Positions 1 to 8,520 of a stretch of DNA of 64,000 bases are shown one piece after another (position 1 is the stretch's first letter; every line of letters starts with the position of its first letter). The notes under the pieces were generated by a model that saw only the letters and a program-made list of their open reading frames with translations, was not told where the DNA came from and searched no databases. Source of the stretch: Autumnicola patrickiae (GTDB lineage: Bacteria > Bacteroidota > Bacteroidia > Flavobacteriales > Flavobacteriaceae); the NCBI RefSeq assembly GCF_031846525.1, contig NZ_JAVRHM010000007.1, positions 1 to 64,000 on the forward strand, in the 5' to 3' direction. The position numbers and the translations under genes are program-made.

Positions 1-15
1 ATTATATATATATAA

Positions 16-48
16 AAGCCTTTGAATTAATTTTCAAAGGTTTTTTTT
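16..48. terminator. Hairpin with T-run, probable bidirectional terminator
   Basis: An 8-bp stem (CCTTTGAA paired with TTCAAAGG) with an AT-only loop is followed by eight T on the plus strand. On the minus strand it is followed by a shorter T-rich stretch. It lies just past the stop codon of the minus-strand band-7 gene and probably ends that transcript as well as one entering from the left. Confidence 0.7.
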
Positions 49-78
49 ATTTGATGTTGGATTCTATGTTTCAGAAAA

Positions 79-1092
79 CTATGAAGTACCTTCTTCTTCG
101 TCATTTTCTGATTCCTGGGTTGGTTTATTTCTTATATATTTCTCTTTAATTCTACCTTTGTTTTTTTCCTTAATCGCTTCATTCTTTTCTTTCATTGCCT
201 CCCCAATCTGATTGGAGGCGGTAAAAGAAGCAACCATGTTATTCAGCATTTCACTACCGGCCTGTGGGGAATTTGGTAATAAGATCAGGTTACTGTTGGT
301 TTCCTCTCCAATGGCCTGTAACGTATCATAATGCTGGGTTACCACGATAAGGGCAGAAGCTTCCTGGGAGTTAATTCCCACGTTATTCAGTACATCTACG
401 CTTTCTTCCAGTCCACGTGCAATTTCACGGCGTTGGTCGGCAATTCCCTGTCCCTGCAGACGTTTACTTTCTGCTTCTGCACGGGCTTTGGCAACGATTT
501 TTATTCTGTCTGCTTCAGCAACAAATTCCGCAGCTACTTTTTCCCTTTCCGCAGCATTTATACGATTCATTGCGGCTTTAACCTGAACATCGGGATCTAT
601 ATCTGTTACCAAAGTTTTGATAATATCATAACCATAGTCCTGCATAGCCTGATTTAATTCACGGTTTACCGCTACTGCAATGTCGTCTTTGCGTTCAAAA
701 ACATCATCCAGCTTCATTTTAGGCACTTCTGCGCGCACAACGTCAAAAACATATGCTGTAATCTGGTCATGTGGACTTTCGAGCTTGTAAAAGGCGTCAT
801 ATACGTTTGACTTTACTACCTGGAATTGTACAGAAATCTTCAGCTTGACGAAAACATTATCTTTTGTTTTTGTTTCAACGAGCACGTCCAGTTGTTGCAC
901 CTTCAGATTTATCCTTCCCGCTATACGGTCGATAATTGGGATTTTGAAGTGCAGACCGGAATTTCTTATGCTTAAGAACCTTCCGAAGCGTTCCAGAATT
1001 GCTGCAGATTGCTGTTTGACGGTAAAAACTCCGGAAAAGATGATTACAAGAGCAATTAGTCCAAGTAAAGGTAATAATATGTAGCCTGCCAT
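79..1092 (-). CDS. SPFH/band 7 (stomatin/prohibitin-like) membrane protein
   Basis: A 337-residue protein with one N-terminal membrane helix (about residues 4-24), then a band-7/SPFH domain (about 25-200) containing the typical AERFGRF-like and GLHFKIP segments. A helical Ala/Glu-rich stretch follows (about 190-240). The C-terminus is charged and low-complexity. It resembles the QmcA/HflK/HflC group, which oligomerise at the inner membrane and organise lipid domains or modulate FtsH. No NfeD or protease partner is adjacent, so the specific role is unknown. It is transcribed alone, convergent to whatever lies left of the window. Confidence 0.85.
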   Translation of the reverse strand: MAGYILLPLLGLIALVIIFSGVFTVKQQSAAILERFGRFLSIRNSGLHFKIPIIDRIAGRINLKVQQLDVLVETKTKDNVFVKLKISVQFQVVKSNVYDAFYKLESPHDQITAYVFDVVRAEVPKMKLDDVFERKDDIAVAVNRELNQAMQDYGYDIIKTLVTDIDPDVQVKAAMNRINAAEREKVAAEFVAEADRIKIVAKARAEAESKRLQGQGIADQRREIARGLEESVDVLNNVGINSQEASALIVVTQHYDTLQAIGEETNSNLILLPNSPQAGSEMLNNMVASFTASNQIGEAMKEKNEAIKEKNKGRIKEKYIRNKPTQESENDEEEGTS

Positions 1093-1173
1093 TATTTTGT
1101 GAGAATTAAGAAATTATCTCTGAAAGATAGCAAAATAAAGGCTGATTGTGCAGCGGCAAAAAAGGTGAATAAA

Positions 1174-1198
1174 AAACCCGGATTATCAATCCGGGTTT
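1174..1198 (-). terminator. Rho-independent terminator of gltX
   Basis: An 11-bp perfect stem (AAACCCGGATT / AATCCGGGTTT) with a 3-nt loop. Read on the minus strand it ends in a T-run. It sits about 30 nt beyond the gltX stop codon, between gltX and the band-7 gene. Confidence 0.85.
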
Positions 1199-1230
1199 AA
1201 AATAGTTGCGTCGAGCGGAGTCGGAACGCT

Positions 1231-2745
1231 TTATAATGTAGATATTGCTTTTTGAATTCTGATAATCGTTTCTTCTTTTCCAATAAATTCGGCGATCACG
1301 TAAAGATCAGGTCCCTGCATGGCACCCACCAAAGCGAGACGGAAAGGCTGCATAACTTTTCCAAATCCAACTTCTTTTTGTCCAATCCATTCCTTTACAG
1401 TTTCCTGAATATTTTCAGATGTCCAGTCTTCAGTATTTTCCAGTACAGGAATAAGTTCTCCCATTAAAGCACCGGTATCTTGTTTCCAGGCTTTTTTAGA
1501 ATTCTTTGGATCGTAGGAAGTAGGGGAGGTAAAAAAGAAATGTCCCTGCTCCCATAAATCTTCAACAAAAACCGCGCGTTCCTTTATAAGATCCACCACA
1601 TTTTTCACATAATCTTGTTCCGGAGAAAACCCTTTTTCCTTGAGTAATTTCTGAAATTTTGAAGCTAGAAAGGAATTATCTGCCTCCTGAAGATAATGTT
1701 GCTGGAACCATTTTGTCTTTTCAGGATCAAATTTTGCACCTCCTTTATGCACCCGGGAAAGCTCAAAAGCCTCCACAAGCTCATTGATCTTGAAAAATTC
1801 TCTTTCTGTACCCGGATTCCAACCTAAAAAGGCGAGCATATTGGTAACAGCTTCGGGAAAATAACCTTCTTCACGATATCCTGAAGAAATTTCTCCAGAC
1901 TTAGGATCTTTCCATTCCAGTGGAAATACGGGGAATCCCATTTTATCACCATCACGTTTGCTTAGTTTTCCTTTGCCCTGTGGTTTTAAAATAAGCGGTA
2001 AATGTGCAAAAACCGGAGCCTGCCAGTCAAAAGCGCGATATAACAACACATGTAAAGCCAGGGACGGTAACCATTCTTCACCTCTAATTACATGCGTAAT
2101 TTCCATTAAATGATCGTCCACAATATTTGCGAGGTGATACGTAGGCATGCCATCACTTTTATACAAAACCTTGTCATCAAGAATGCTGGTGTCAATTTCC
2201 ATTGCACCACGAATCTCATCCTTTATATGCAGGGTTTCACTTGCAGGAGACTTGAAACGTACCACATAAGGTTCGTCCGCATCCAGCTTTTCCTGTACTT
2301 CTTTTTCTGAAAGAGAGATGGAATTTGACAGTTTTTCCCTGTTATGCCAGTTGTAAATAAAGGTTTTTCCTTTGGCTTCATGGTCTTTTCTATGCTCATC
2401 AAGCGCTTCAGCAGTATCAAAAGCATAATATGCATTTCCTGATGCTATTAGCTTTTCAGCATATTCTTTATAGATTTCTTTGCGCTCGCTCTGGCGGTAA
2501 GGACCAAAATCTCCTTCTTTTCCGGGACCTTCATCAAACGGAATTCCGCACCAGTTTAGAGCTTCAACAATATAATCTTCAGCACCTTCTACATAACGGT
2601 TTTGATCTGTATCTTCAATGCGAAGCAGAAAATCACCTTTATGTTTTTTGGCAAATAAATAATTAAATAAAGCCGTTCTCACCCCGCCTATATGTAGAGG
2701 TCCTGTTGGACTGGGAGCAAAACGTACACGCACTTTAGTGGCCAT
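1231..2745 (-). CDS. gltX: Glutamate--tRNA ligase
   Basis: A class I aminoacyl-tRNA synthetase of 504 residues that charges tRNA(Glu) in the cytoplasm. The HIGH-type motif appears as PTGPLHIGGVRTA near the N-terminus, and the KMSKS-type motif as GKLSKRDG around residue 255. The C-terminal anticodon-binding helical domain is present and the length is normal. I chose the ATG at 2745 (MATKVRVRFAPSPTG). The longer reading frame begins with a TTG at 2766 that overlaps a good -7 promoter element and so cannot be translated from that promoter. A strong terminator follows. Confidence 0.97.
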   Translation of the reverse strand: MATKVRVRFAPSPTGPLHIGGVRTALFNYLFAKKHKGDFLLRIEDTDQNRYVEGAEDYIVEALNWCGIPFDEGPGKEGDFGPYRQSERKEIYKEYAEKLIASGNAYYAFDTAEALDEHRKDHEAKGKTFIYNWHNREKLSNSISLSEKEVQEKLDADEPYVVRFKSPASETLHIKDEIRGAMEIDTSILDDKVLYKSDGMPTYHLANIVDDHLMEITHVIRGEEWLPSLALHVLLYRAFDWQAPVFAHLPLILKPQGKGKLSKRDGDKMGFPVFPLEWKDPKSGEISSGYREEGYFPEAVTNMLAFLGWNPGTEREFFKINELVEAFELSRVHKGGAKFDPEKTKWFQQHYLQEADNSFLASKFQKLLKEKGFSPEQDYVKNVVDLIKERAVFVEDLWEQGHFFFTSPTSYDPKNSKKAWKQDTGALMGELIPVLENTEDWTSENIQETVKEWIGQKEVGFGKVMQPFRLALVGAMQGPDLYVIAEFIGKEETIIRIQKAISTL

Positions 2746-2763
2746 AGAATTAAATTTTAACAG

Positions 2764-2771
2764 CAAAGATA
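2764..2771 (-). promoter_or_regulatory. Bacteroidota -7 element (TATCTTTG) for gltX
   Basis: The minus strand reads TATCTTTG, a perfect match to the TAnnTTTG element used by the Bacteroidota primary sigma factor. It lies about 19 nt upstream of the gltX ATG. No convincing -33 TTTG was found at the usual spacing. Confidence 0.6.
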
Positions 2772-2841
2772 CAACCTTAATTATGCAATCCTAAATCATT
2801 TGGAAGTTGAGTTTTTCTCTAAAATTCATAAGATATTCAGG

Positions 2842-2875
2842 TTGAATTAATTGATGGATATTTATTGTAATTTTG
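2842..2875 (+). promoter_or_regulatory. Promoter (TTG, 23 nt, TAATTTTG) for DUF4175-ybeY-mnmG
   Basis: TAATTTTG at 2868-2875 matches the TAnnTTTG -7 consensus, with a TTG at 2842-2844 as possible -33 element. The spacing of 23 nt is at the long end. The first gene of the run starts 24 nt downstream. Confidence 0.55.
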
Positions 2876-2898
2876 CTTTTTAAACAGAAGGAAGGAAG

Positions 2899-5800
2899 AT
2901 GGATCATTTTAAGAAGATACAGGAAAAGCTGGAGGCCTTTATACGCAAGTATTATTTAAATTTATTACTGAAGGGTGCTATTCTTTTTGTTACGGTTGGT
3001 CTTCTGTATTTTCTGCTTATCCTTGGGATAGAATATTTTTTCTGGCTCAATAGCTTCGGAAGAGCACTTTTATTCTGGCTTTTTATTGCAGTTGAAATGC
3101 TGTTGCTACTGAAGTTTATCCTTATTCCGCTTTTTAAATTGCTCAAACTTTCTGAAGGTTTAAATAAAGTTGAAGCATCCAGGCTTATAGGCCGGCACTT
3201 TCCTGAAGTGAGTGATAAACTTCTGAATGTGCTTCAGCTTAAAGAAAATTCCAGCCAGTCCGATCTTCTTTTGGCGAGTATAGATCAAAAGGCTAAAGAT
3301 CTTCAGCCTGTTCCGTTTACTTCGGCAGTAAATTATAGAACCAGTTTGAGGTATTCGAAATTTGCCATTTTTCCCATTGTAATTGTGCTTGCATTAATCT
3401 TTACCGGGAATTCTTCCTTTTTTTCTGAAAGCTATGCGCGGGTAAGTAATTACAATACTGCTTATGAACCGCCGGCACCATTTTTATTTCATATTCAGAA
3501 TGAAAACCTGAAGGTGGAAGAGGATAAGGATTTGCGTTTGGTGGTGGAAACTACCGGGAAAATAATACCCGAAAATGTTTCCATTCATTTTAATGATCAA
3601 ACCTATTTTCTGAAATCTGAAGCGCCAGGAGTTTTCGAATTTACTTTTAAGAGACTGAATGAAAATGTAAATTTTCATATTTCCAGTAATGAAGTTAAAT
3701 CTCTAACCTACGAAGTTGAAGTAGTAGAAGTGCCAAAGTTGCTGAATTTTGATATGGCGATGGATTATCCTGCTTATACAGGAAAACAGGATGAAATAAT
3801 TTCCGGAACCGGGAATGCTAGGATTCCGGAAGGAACAAAAGTCAGTTGGACATTTAATACCAGAAACACAAAGCTGGTTAACCTGAAATACGCAGATACG
3901 GTTGTTACTGTTTCTTCAAAGGAACCAATCTTTGATTATAATCAGCAGGTTTTTTATCAGTTTCCTTACGAGCTGAGTACTTCTAATGAAGAAATAAATG
4001 ATTACCAAAAACTTCAGTATAGAATTGAAGTTATTAAAGATGAATATCCAGAAATTGAGGTTGAGCAGAAAATCGACAGCCTGGACAATACCACCCGTTA
4101 TTTACGCGGAAGAATTTCTGACGATTACGGACTCTCCGGACTGGAACTTGTTTACTACAAAGAAGGAAAAGAAGAGGATGCCGAAAATTGGCAAATTTCG
4201 ACCTCCTCTCAGAACTTCGAGGAGTTCCTACTCACTTTTCCGGGAGAGATAAACCTGGAAAAAGGCAATAACTACCAGTATTTCTTCAGGGTTTACGATA
4301 ATGACGCAATAAATGGTGGTAAAAGCACTAAAAGCGAAGTTTTTTCCTACAGAGAACGCTCTTTAGAGGAAATTGAAGCGGAAAAACTTCAGAATCAGGG
4401 TAGATCCATAGAAAACTTATCTGAAGGACTGGAGAAAATGGAAAATTCTGAGAAAGAACTTGAAGAAATCTCGAGACTTCAGAAAGAGAGTGAAAAGCTG
4501 GATTATAATCAGCGAAAGAAAATCGAGGATTTCATCAACAGGCAAAAAAGGCAATCGGAATTAATGCAAAATTATTCCGAGAAATTAAAAAGGAGCCTGA
4601 AAAAGACAAATGATAAAAATGACAGTTTTCGGGAGGAACTGGAGCGAAGAACAGATAAAAATGAAGAACGGCTTCAGAAGAATGAGGAGCTCTTAAAAGA
4701 GCTTGAGGAAATTGCAGATAAGATTAATAGAGAAGAATTGGGACAAAAGCTGGAGCAATTATCGAAGCAAAATCAGAATCAAAAGCGAAACCTGGAGCAA
4801 TTGCTTGAGCTTACCAAACAATATTATGTAGAGGAAAAGAAGCAAAAGTTGAGCATGGATTTGGAAAAACTTGCCGAAGACCAGGAAACTCTGGCAGAGA
4901 GTGAGGATAATAGTGCTGAGGCGCAGGACGAAATTTCTAAAGAGTTTGAAGAGTTCCGGGAAGAAATGGACCAATTAGAAAAGGACAATGAAGCTTTAAA
5001 ATCGCCTAAAGAATTAGGAAGGGAAGAAGTGGATGAAGAAAGCATCGAAAAGGAACAGAAGGAAGCTTCTGAAGAATTAGAACAGGGAAATAAAAAAGAG
5101 GCCAGGGAAAAACAGAAGAATGCGGCTAAAAAAATGCAGAAAATGAGCCAAACAATGCAGGCGCAAAGTATGCAACAGCAAGGCGAACAACTGGATGCTG
5201 ATATTAAAACTTTACGGCAGATTCTGGATAACCTGGTTACTTTTTCTTTTGAACAGGAGAACCTCCTGGAGGTTTTCAAGGACATTAATCAGGACAATCC
5301 TTTATACGCCTCCAAACTAAAAAGGCAGAGTATTCTCAGGGAACATTTTGAACATGTAGATGACAGCCTCTATACACTTGCTCTGCGAAATCCGATGATA
5401 GATGAGGAAATTACTTCCAACTTAACAGATATAGATTATGATATAGAGAAAGCTTTGGAACGCTTGTCTGATAATCAACTTCCGCAGGGAATTGCAAGTC
5501 AGCAATATGTTGTTACAAGATCCAACGACCTTGCTTATTTGCTTAGTCAGATGCTTTCTGGGATGCAGCAAATGGCCAATCCGCAAATGGGAAAAGGTAA
5601 AGGCGGTGAGGAAGTTCAGCTCATGGATATCATTAAAAAACAGGAGGAATTATCTGGTAAGATGAAGGATGGAATGAAGAAGGGAGAACAAAAAGGTGAG
5701 CAGAATGGAGAAGGGGAGAAGAGAGATGGACAAGACGGCGAGGGTATGAATGGTAAGCTTTTTGAGATTTACAAACAGCAAATGGAGTTGCGGGAAAATC

Positions 5801-6156
5801 TGGAAAGATTATTGGAGAAGGAAGGAAAGAACGGAAATGGAGATCAACTTAAAGAGGAAATGGAAGAGCTTGAAGAGGAACTTTTGGATAAGAAGTTCGA
5901 TCCACAGAATCTTCAGAAAATGTTGGATTTGCAACACGAATTACTGAAGTTTCAGGATGCAAAACTTCAGCAGGGGGAGGACGATAAGCGAACTTCAGAA
6001 AGTAATAAGACAGAGTTCAACAATGCTCCTAAGGATCAAAATCTTAAGGCTAAAGAATATTTTAAAGCAACAGAAATTTTAAACAGACAAATATTACCTT
6101 TGCGGCAAATATATAAACAAAAAGTTAAAGAATATTTTGATGGCGGGAGTGATTAA
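2899..6156 (+). CDS. DUF4175 family membrane protein with very long charged coiled coil
   Basis: A 1085-residue protein recognised as the Bacteroidota DUF4175 family. Two hydrophobic helices lie near the N-terminus (about 22-45 and 52-77) and another at about 153-170. A mostly beta, probably extracytoplasmic region follows (about 175-490). From about 490 to 830 it is an extremely Glu/Lys/Gln-rich coiled coil, then there are Met/Gln/Gly-rich low-complexity segments. No catalytic motif is visible, and its molecular function is not established. Its 3' end overlaps ybeY by 17 nt, implying translational coupling. The synteny DUF4175-ybeY-mnmG seems typical of flavobacteria, from memory. Confidence 0.8.
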   Translation: MDHFKKIQEKLEAFIRKYYLNLLLKGAILFVTVGLLYFLLILGIEYFFWLNSFGRALLFWLFIAVEMLLLLKFILIPLFKLLKLSEGLNKVEASRLIGRHFPEVSDKLLNVLQLKENSSQSDLLLASIDQKAKDLQPVPFTSAVNYRTSLRYSKFAIFPIVIVLALIFTGNSSFFSESYARVSNYNTAYEPPAPFLFHIQNENLKVEEDKDLRLVVETTGKIIPENVSIHFNDQTYFLKSEAPGVFEFTFKRLNENVNFHISSNEVKSLTYEVEVVEVPKLLNFDMAMDYPAYTGKQDEIISGTGNARIPEGTKVSWTFNTRNTKLVNLKYADTVVTVSSKEPIFDYNQQVFYQFPYELSTSNEEINDYQKLQYRIEVIKDEYPEIEVEQKIDSLDNTTRYLRGRISDDYGLSGLELVYYKEGKEEDAENWQISTSSQNFEEFLLTFPGEINLEKGNNYQYFFRVYDNDAINGGKSTKSEVFSYRERSLEEIEAEKLQNQGRSIENLSEGLEKMENSEKELEEISRLQKESEKLDYNQRKKIEDFINRQKRQSELMQNYSEKLKRSLKKTNDKNDSFREELERRTDKNEERLQKNEELLKELEEIADKINREELGQKLEQLSKQNQNQKRNLEQLLELTKQYYVEEKKQKLSMDLEKLAEDQETLAESEDNSAEAQDEISKEFEEFREEMDQLEKDNEALKSPKELGREEVDEESIEKEQKEASEELEQGNKKEAREKQKNAAKKMQKMSQTMQAQSMQQQGEQLDADIKTLRQILDNLVTFSFEQENLLEVFKDINQDNPLYASKLKRQSILREHFEHVDDSLYTLALRNPMIDEEITSNLTDIDYDIEKALERLSDNQLPQGIASQQYVVTRSNDLAYLLSQMLSGMQQMANPQMGKGKGGEEVQLMDIIKKQEELSGKMKDGMKKGEQKGEQNGEGEKRDGQDGEGMNGKLFEIYKQQMELRENLERLLEKEGKNGNGDQLKEEMEELEEELLDKKFDPQNLQKMLDLQHELLKFQDAKLQQGEDDKRTSESNKTEFNNAPKDQNLKAKEYFKATEILNRQILPLRQIYKQKVKEYFDGGSD

Positions 6157-6568
6157 TTTCTATTCAGAAAATGAATTTATACTGAAGAATGAGGCAGCCT
6201 TTTCCAATTGGATTAAGGGCGTAATTCAATCTGAAGGAAAGAAGCTCGAAGAGATTAGTTATATATTTTGTAATGATGACTATCTGCATAAGATTAATCT
6301 TGAATATTTAGACCACGATACTTATACGGATATTATTAGCTTCGATAATACATTAGGCAATTTACTGCAGGGAGATATCTTTATTAGCACGGAGAGGGTT
6401 GCTGAAAATGCGAAGGAATTTAATGTAGATTTTGATGAGGAATTAAAAAGGGTTATCATTCATGGTATACTGCATTTAATTGGTTATAAAGATAAAACTG
6501 AAAGCGAAAGCGCTTTGATGCGACAAAAGGAAAACGAAAAAATTGAATTGTTCCACGTGGAACAATAA
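6140..6568 (+). CDS. ybeY: Endoribonuclease YbeY (16S rRNA maturation)
   Basis: A UPF0054 metalloprotein of 142 residues acting in 16S rRNA 3'-end maturation and ribosome quality control. The zinc motif is H108-G-I-L-H112-L-I-G-Y-K-D-K. The first two His ligands are present, but the third (GYDH in E. coli) is replaced by Asp/Lys, as I recall for flavobacterial homologues. I use the ATG at 6140 (MAGVINFYS); a TTG one codon earlier is less likely. It overlaps the DUF4175 gene. Its last six codons (LFHVEQ) encode a 20-bp perfect palindrome that resembles parS. Confidence 0.93.
   Translation: MAGVINFYSENEFILKNEAAFSNWIKGVIQSEGKKLEEISYIFCNDDYLHKINLEYLDHDTYTDIISFDNTLGNLLQGDIFISTERVAENAKEFNVDFDEELKRVIIHGILHLIGYKDKTESESALMRQKENEKIELFHVEQ
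6547..6566. other. parS-like centromere site 1 (20-bp perfect palindrome)
   Basis: A 20-bp perfect palindrome centred on CCACGTGG. Its inner 16 bases, TGTTCCACGTGGAACA, differ at one half-site position from the widely conserved ParB-binding parS consensus TGTTTCACGTGAAACA / TGTTCCACGTGAAACA. It lies within the last codons of ybeY, 22 nt before mnmG. ParB binding is inferred from the motif and from the second copy on the other side of mnmG. Confidence 0.75.
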
Positions 6569-6588
6569 CTGTAAAAGGAGGAAATTGA

Positions 6589-8460
6589 ATGTTTGAAAAG
6601 GAATATGATGTTATAGTTGTTGGAGCCGGCCACGCCGGAAGTGAGGCCGCGGCTGCTGCAGCTAATATGGGTTGTACAACGCTTCTTGTGACAATGAATT
6701 TGCAAAACATTGCGCAGATGAGTTGTAATCCTGCTATGGGAGGAATTGCGAAGGGTCAGATTCTGCGTGAGATTGATGCTCTTGGCGGGTATAGCGGTTT
6801 GGTAAGCGACACCAGCGCAATTCAGTTCAAAATGCTTAATAAATCCAAAGGACCCGCTATGTGGAGTCCGAGGGTACAAAGCGACAGAATGCGTTTTGCA
6901 GAAGACTGGCGGATACGATTGGAGCAAACTACTAATCTGGATTTCTATCAGGAAATGGCTTCCGGTTTAATAATTGAAAACGGAAGAGTGAGGGGAATCA
7001 GAACTTCACTAGGTCTTGAAATAAGATCAAAATCTGTCGTTTGTACTAACGGAACTTTTTTAAACGGACTCATACATATTGGTGATAAAAACTTTGGTGG
7101 TGGAAGAGCAGGGGAAAGAGCAGCTACCGGCATAACAAAAGATCTTATTGAAGCTGGTTTCGAAGCCGGTAGAATGAAAACCGGTACACCTCCACGAGTA
7201 GATGGAAGGTCTCTGGATTATTCAAAAATGGTCGAGCAACCCGGAGATGATATTCCCGGGAAATTTTCTTATTCTGATGAAACAAAACCGCTAACTAAGC
7301 AACGTTCCTGTTACATGACCTACACTTCTAACGAGGTACATGAAATCCTGAAAGAGGGTTTTGACAGGTCGCCTATGTTTAATGGTAGAATTAAAAGTAT
7401 TGGGCCAAGATATTGTCCTTCTATTGAAGATAAAATAAATCGTTTTTCAGATAAAGACCGGCATCAGCTTTTTGTAGAACCTGAAGGCTGGAATACGGTG
7501 GAAGTTTATGTAAATGGATTTTCTACTTCTTTACCAGAGGATGTTCAGTTTAAAGCATTAAAATCTGTAGCAGGATTTGAAAATGTAAAATTCTTTCGTC
7601 CGGGCTATGCAATCGAATACGATTATTTTCCGCCTACACAATTAAAACATACTTTGGAAACGAAATTGGTAGACGGTTTATATTTTGCCGGACAGATTAA
7701 TGGCACAACAGGATACGAAGAAGCAGCTTGCCAGGGATTAATGGCGGGTATAAATGCTGCGTTAAAAGTTCAGGAAAGAGACGAGTTTATTCTTCAGAGA
7801 AATGAGGCATACATTGGTGTTTTAATAGACGATTTAATTACCAAGGGAACAGAGGAGCCTTACAGGATGTTTACTTCAAGAGCAGAGTATCGTACTTTAT
7901 TAAGACAGGATAACGCAGATTTCCGTTTAACTGAACGATCTTATAATCTCGGTTTGGCTTCTGAAAAAAGAATGCGCAGGATGGAGGAGAAGAAGAAGAA
8001 ATCTTTGGATTTCGTTCAGTTTTTAAAAGATCATAGTGTCACACCAGAGTATTCCAATCCGGTTTTAGATAATAATAGTTCTGCCTTAATGAAGCAGAGC
8101 GATAAAATATTTAAGATCTTTTCCAGGCCTAATATTGCCATGGCGGATATTAGAAACTTTCCGGGAGTGGAAGAGTATATTCAGGAGCATGAACTTGATG
8201 AAGAGGAACTCGAGCAAACAGAGATTCAGGTAAAATATTCGGGATACATAGAGAAGGAAAAGAACAATGCTGATAAACTTAACCGATTAGAGGATATGAA
8301 AATTCCGCAGAATTTTGATTATTCGAAGATAAAATCAATGTCTTTTGAAGCCCGTGAAAAATTGAATAAAGTTCAGCCAACTTCAGTTTCTCAGGCATCA
8401 AGAATTAGTGGAGTTAGTCCAAATGATGTTTCGGTTTTATTGGTATATATGGGTAGGTAA
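6589..8460 (+). CDS. mnmG: tRNA uridine-5-carboxymethylaminomethyl(34) synthesis enzyme MnmG
   Basis: An FAD- and NADH-dependent subunit of the MnmE-MnmG complex that makes cmnm5U at the wobble position of several tRNAs. 623 residues, the usual length. The dinucleotide-binding motif GAGHAGSE is at residues 12-19. The GidA signatures GGIAKGQILREIDALGG and GQINGTTGYEEAACQGL are present, as is the C-terminal helical domain (about 550-620). It starts 20 nt after ybeY and is flanked by two parS-like palindromes. mnmE is not in the window. Confidence 0.97.
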   Translation: MFEKEYDVIVVGAGHAGSEAAAAAANMGCTTLLVTMNLQNIAQMSCNPAMGGIAKGQILREIDALGGYSGLVSDTSAIQFKMLNKSKGPAMWSPRVQSDRMRFAEDWRIRLEQTTNLDFYQEMASGLIIENGRVRGIRTSLGLEIRSKSVVCTNGTFLNGLIHIGDKNFGGGRAGERAATGITKDLIEAGFEAGRMKTGTPPRVDGRSLDYSKMVEQPGDDIPGKFSYSDETKPLTKQRSCYMTYTSNEVHEILKEGFDRSPMFNGRIKSIGPRYCPSIEDKINRFSDKDRHQLFVEPEGWNTVEVYVNGFSTSLPEDVQFKALKSVAGFENVKFFRPGYAIEYDYFPPTQLKHTLETKLVDGLYFAGQINGTTGYEEAACQGLMAGINAALKVQERDEFILQRNEAYIGVLIDDLITKGTEEPYRMFTSRAEYRTLLRQDNADFRLTERSYNLGLASEKRMRRMEEKKKKSLDFVQFLKDHSVTPEYSNPVLDNNSSALMKQSDKIFKIFSRPNIAMADIRNFPGVEEYIQEHELDEEELEQTEIQVKYSGYIEKEKNNADKLNRLEDMKIPQNFDYSKIKSMSFEAREKLNKVQPTSVSQASRISGVSPNDVSVLLVYMGR

Positions 8461-8468
8461 TCCTAATT

Positions 8469-8482
8469 GTTCCACGTGGAAC
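8469..8482. other. parS-like centromere site 2
   Basis: GTTCCACGTGGAAC is a 14-bp perfect palindrome identical to the core of the site at 6547-6566. The flanking bases match on the left (ATT) but deviate on the right. It lies in the intergenic space 8 nt after the mnmG stop and 38 nt before the methyltransferase ATG. Confidence 0.7.
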
Positions 8483-8520
8483 TATGACATCTAATTCTAT
8501 TAACTGAACATTTCCCTTTG

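Noticed and set aside
4824..5285. A 153-codon minus-strand open frame
   Set aside because: It is the antisense of the Glu/Lys-rich coiled coil of DUF4175, giving a Ser/Cys/Phe-rich string with no family resemblance, as expected from codon bias.
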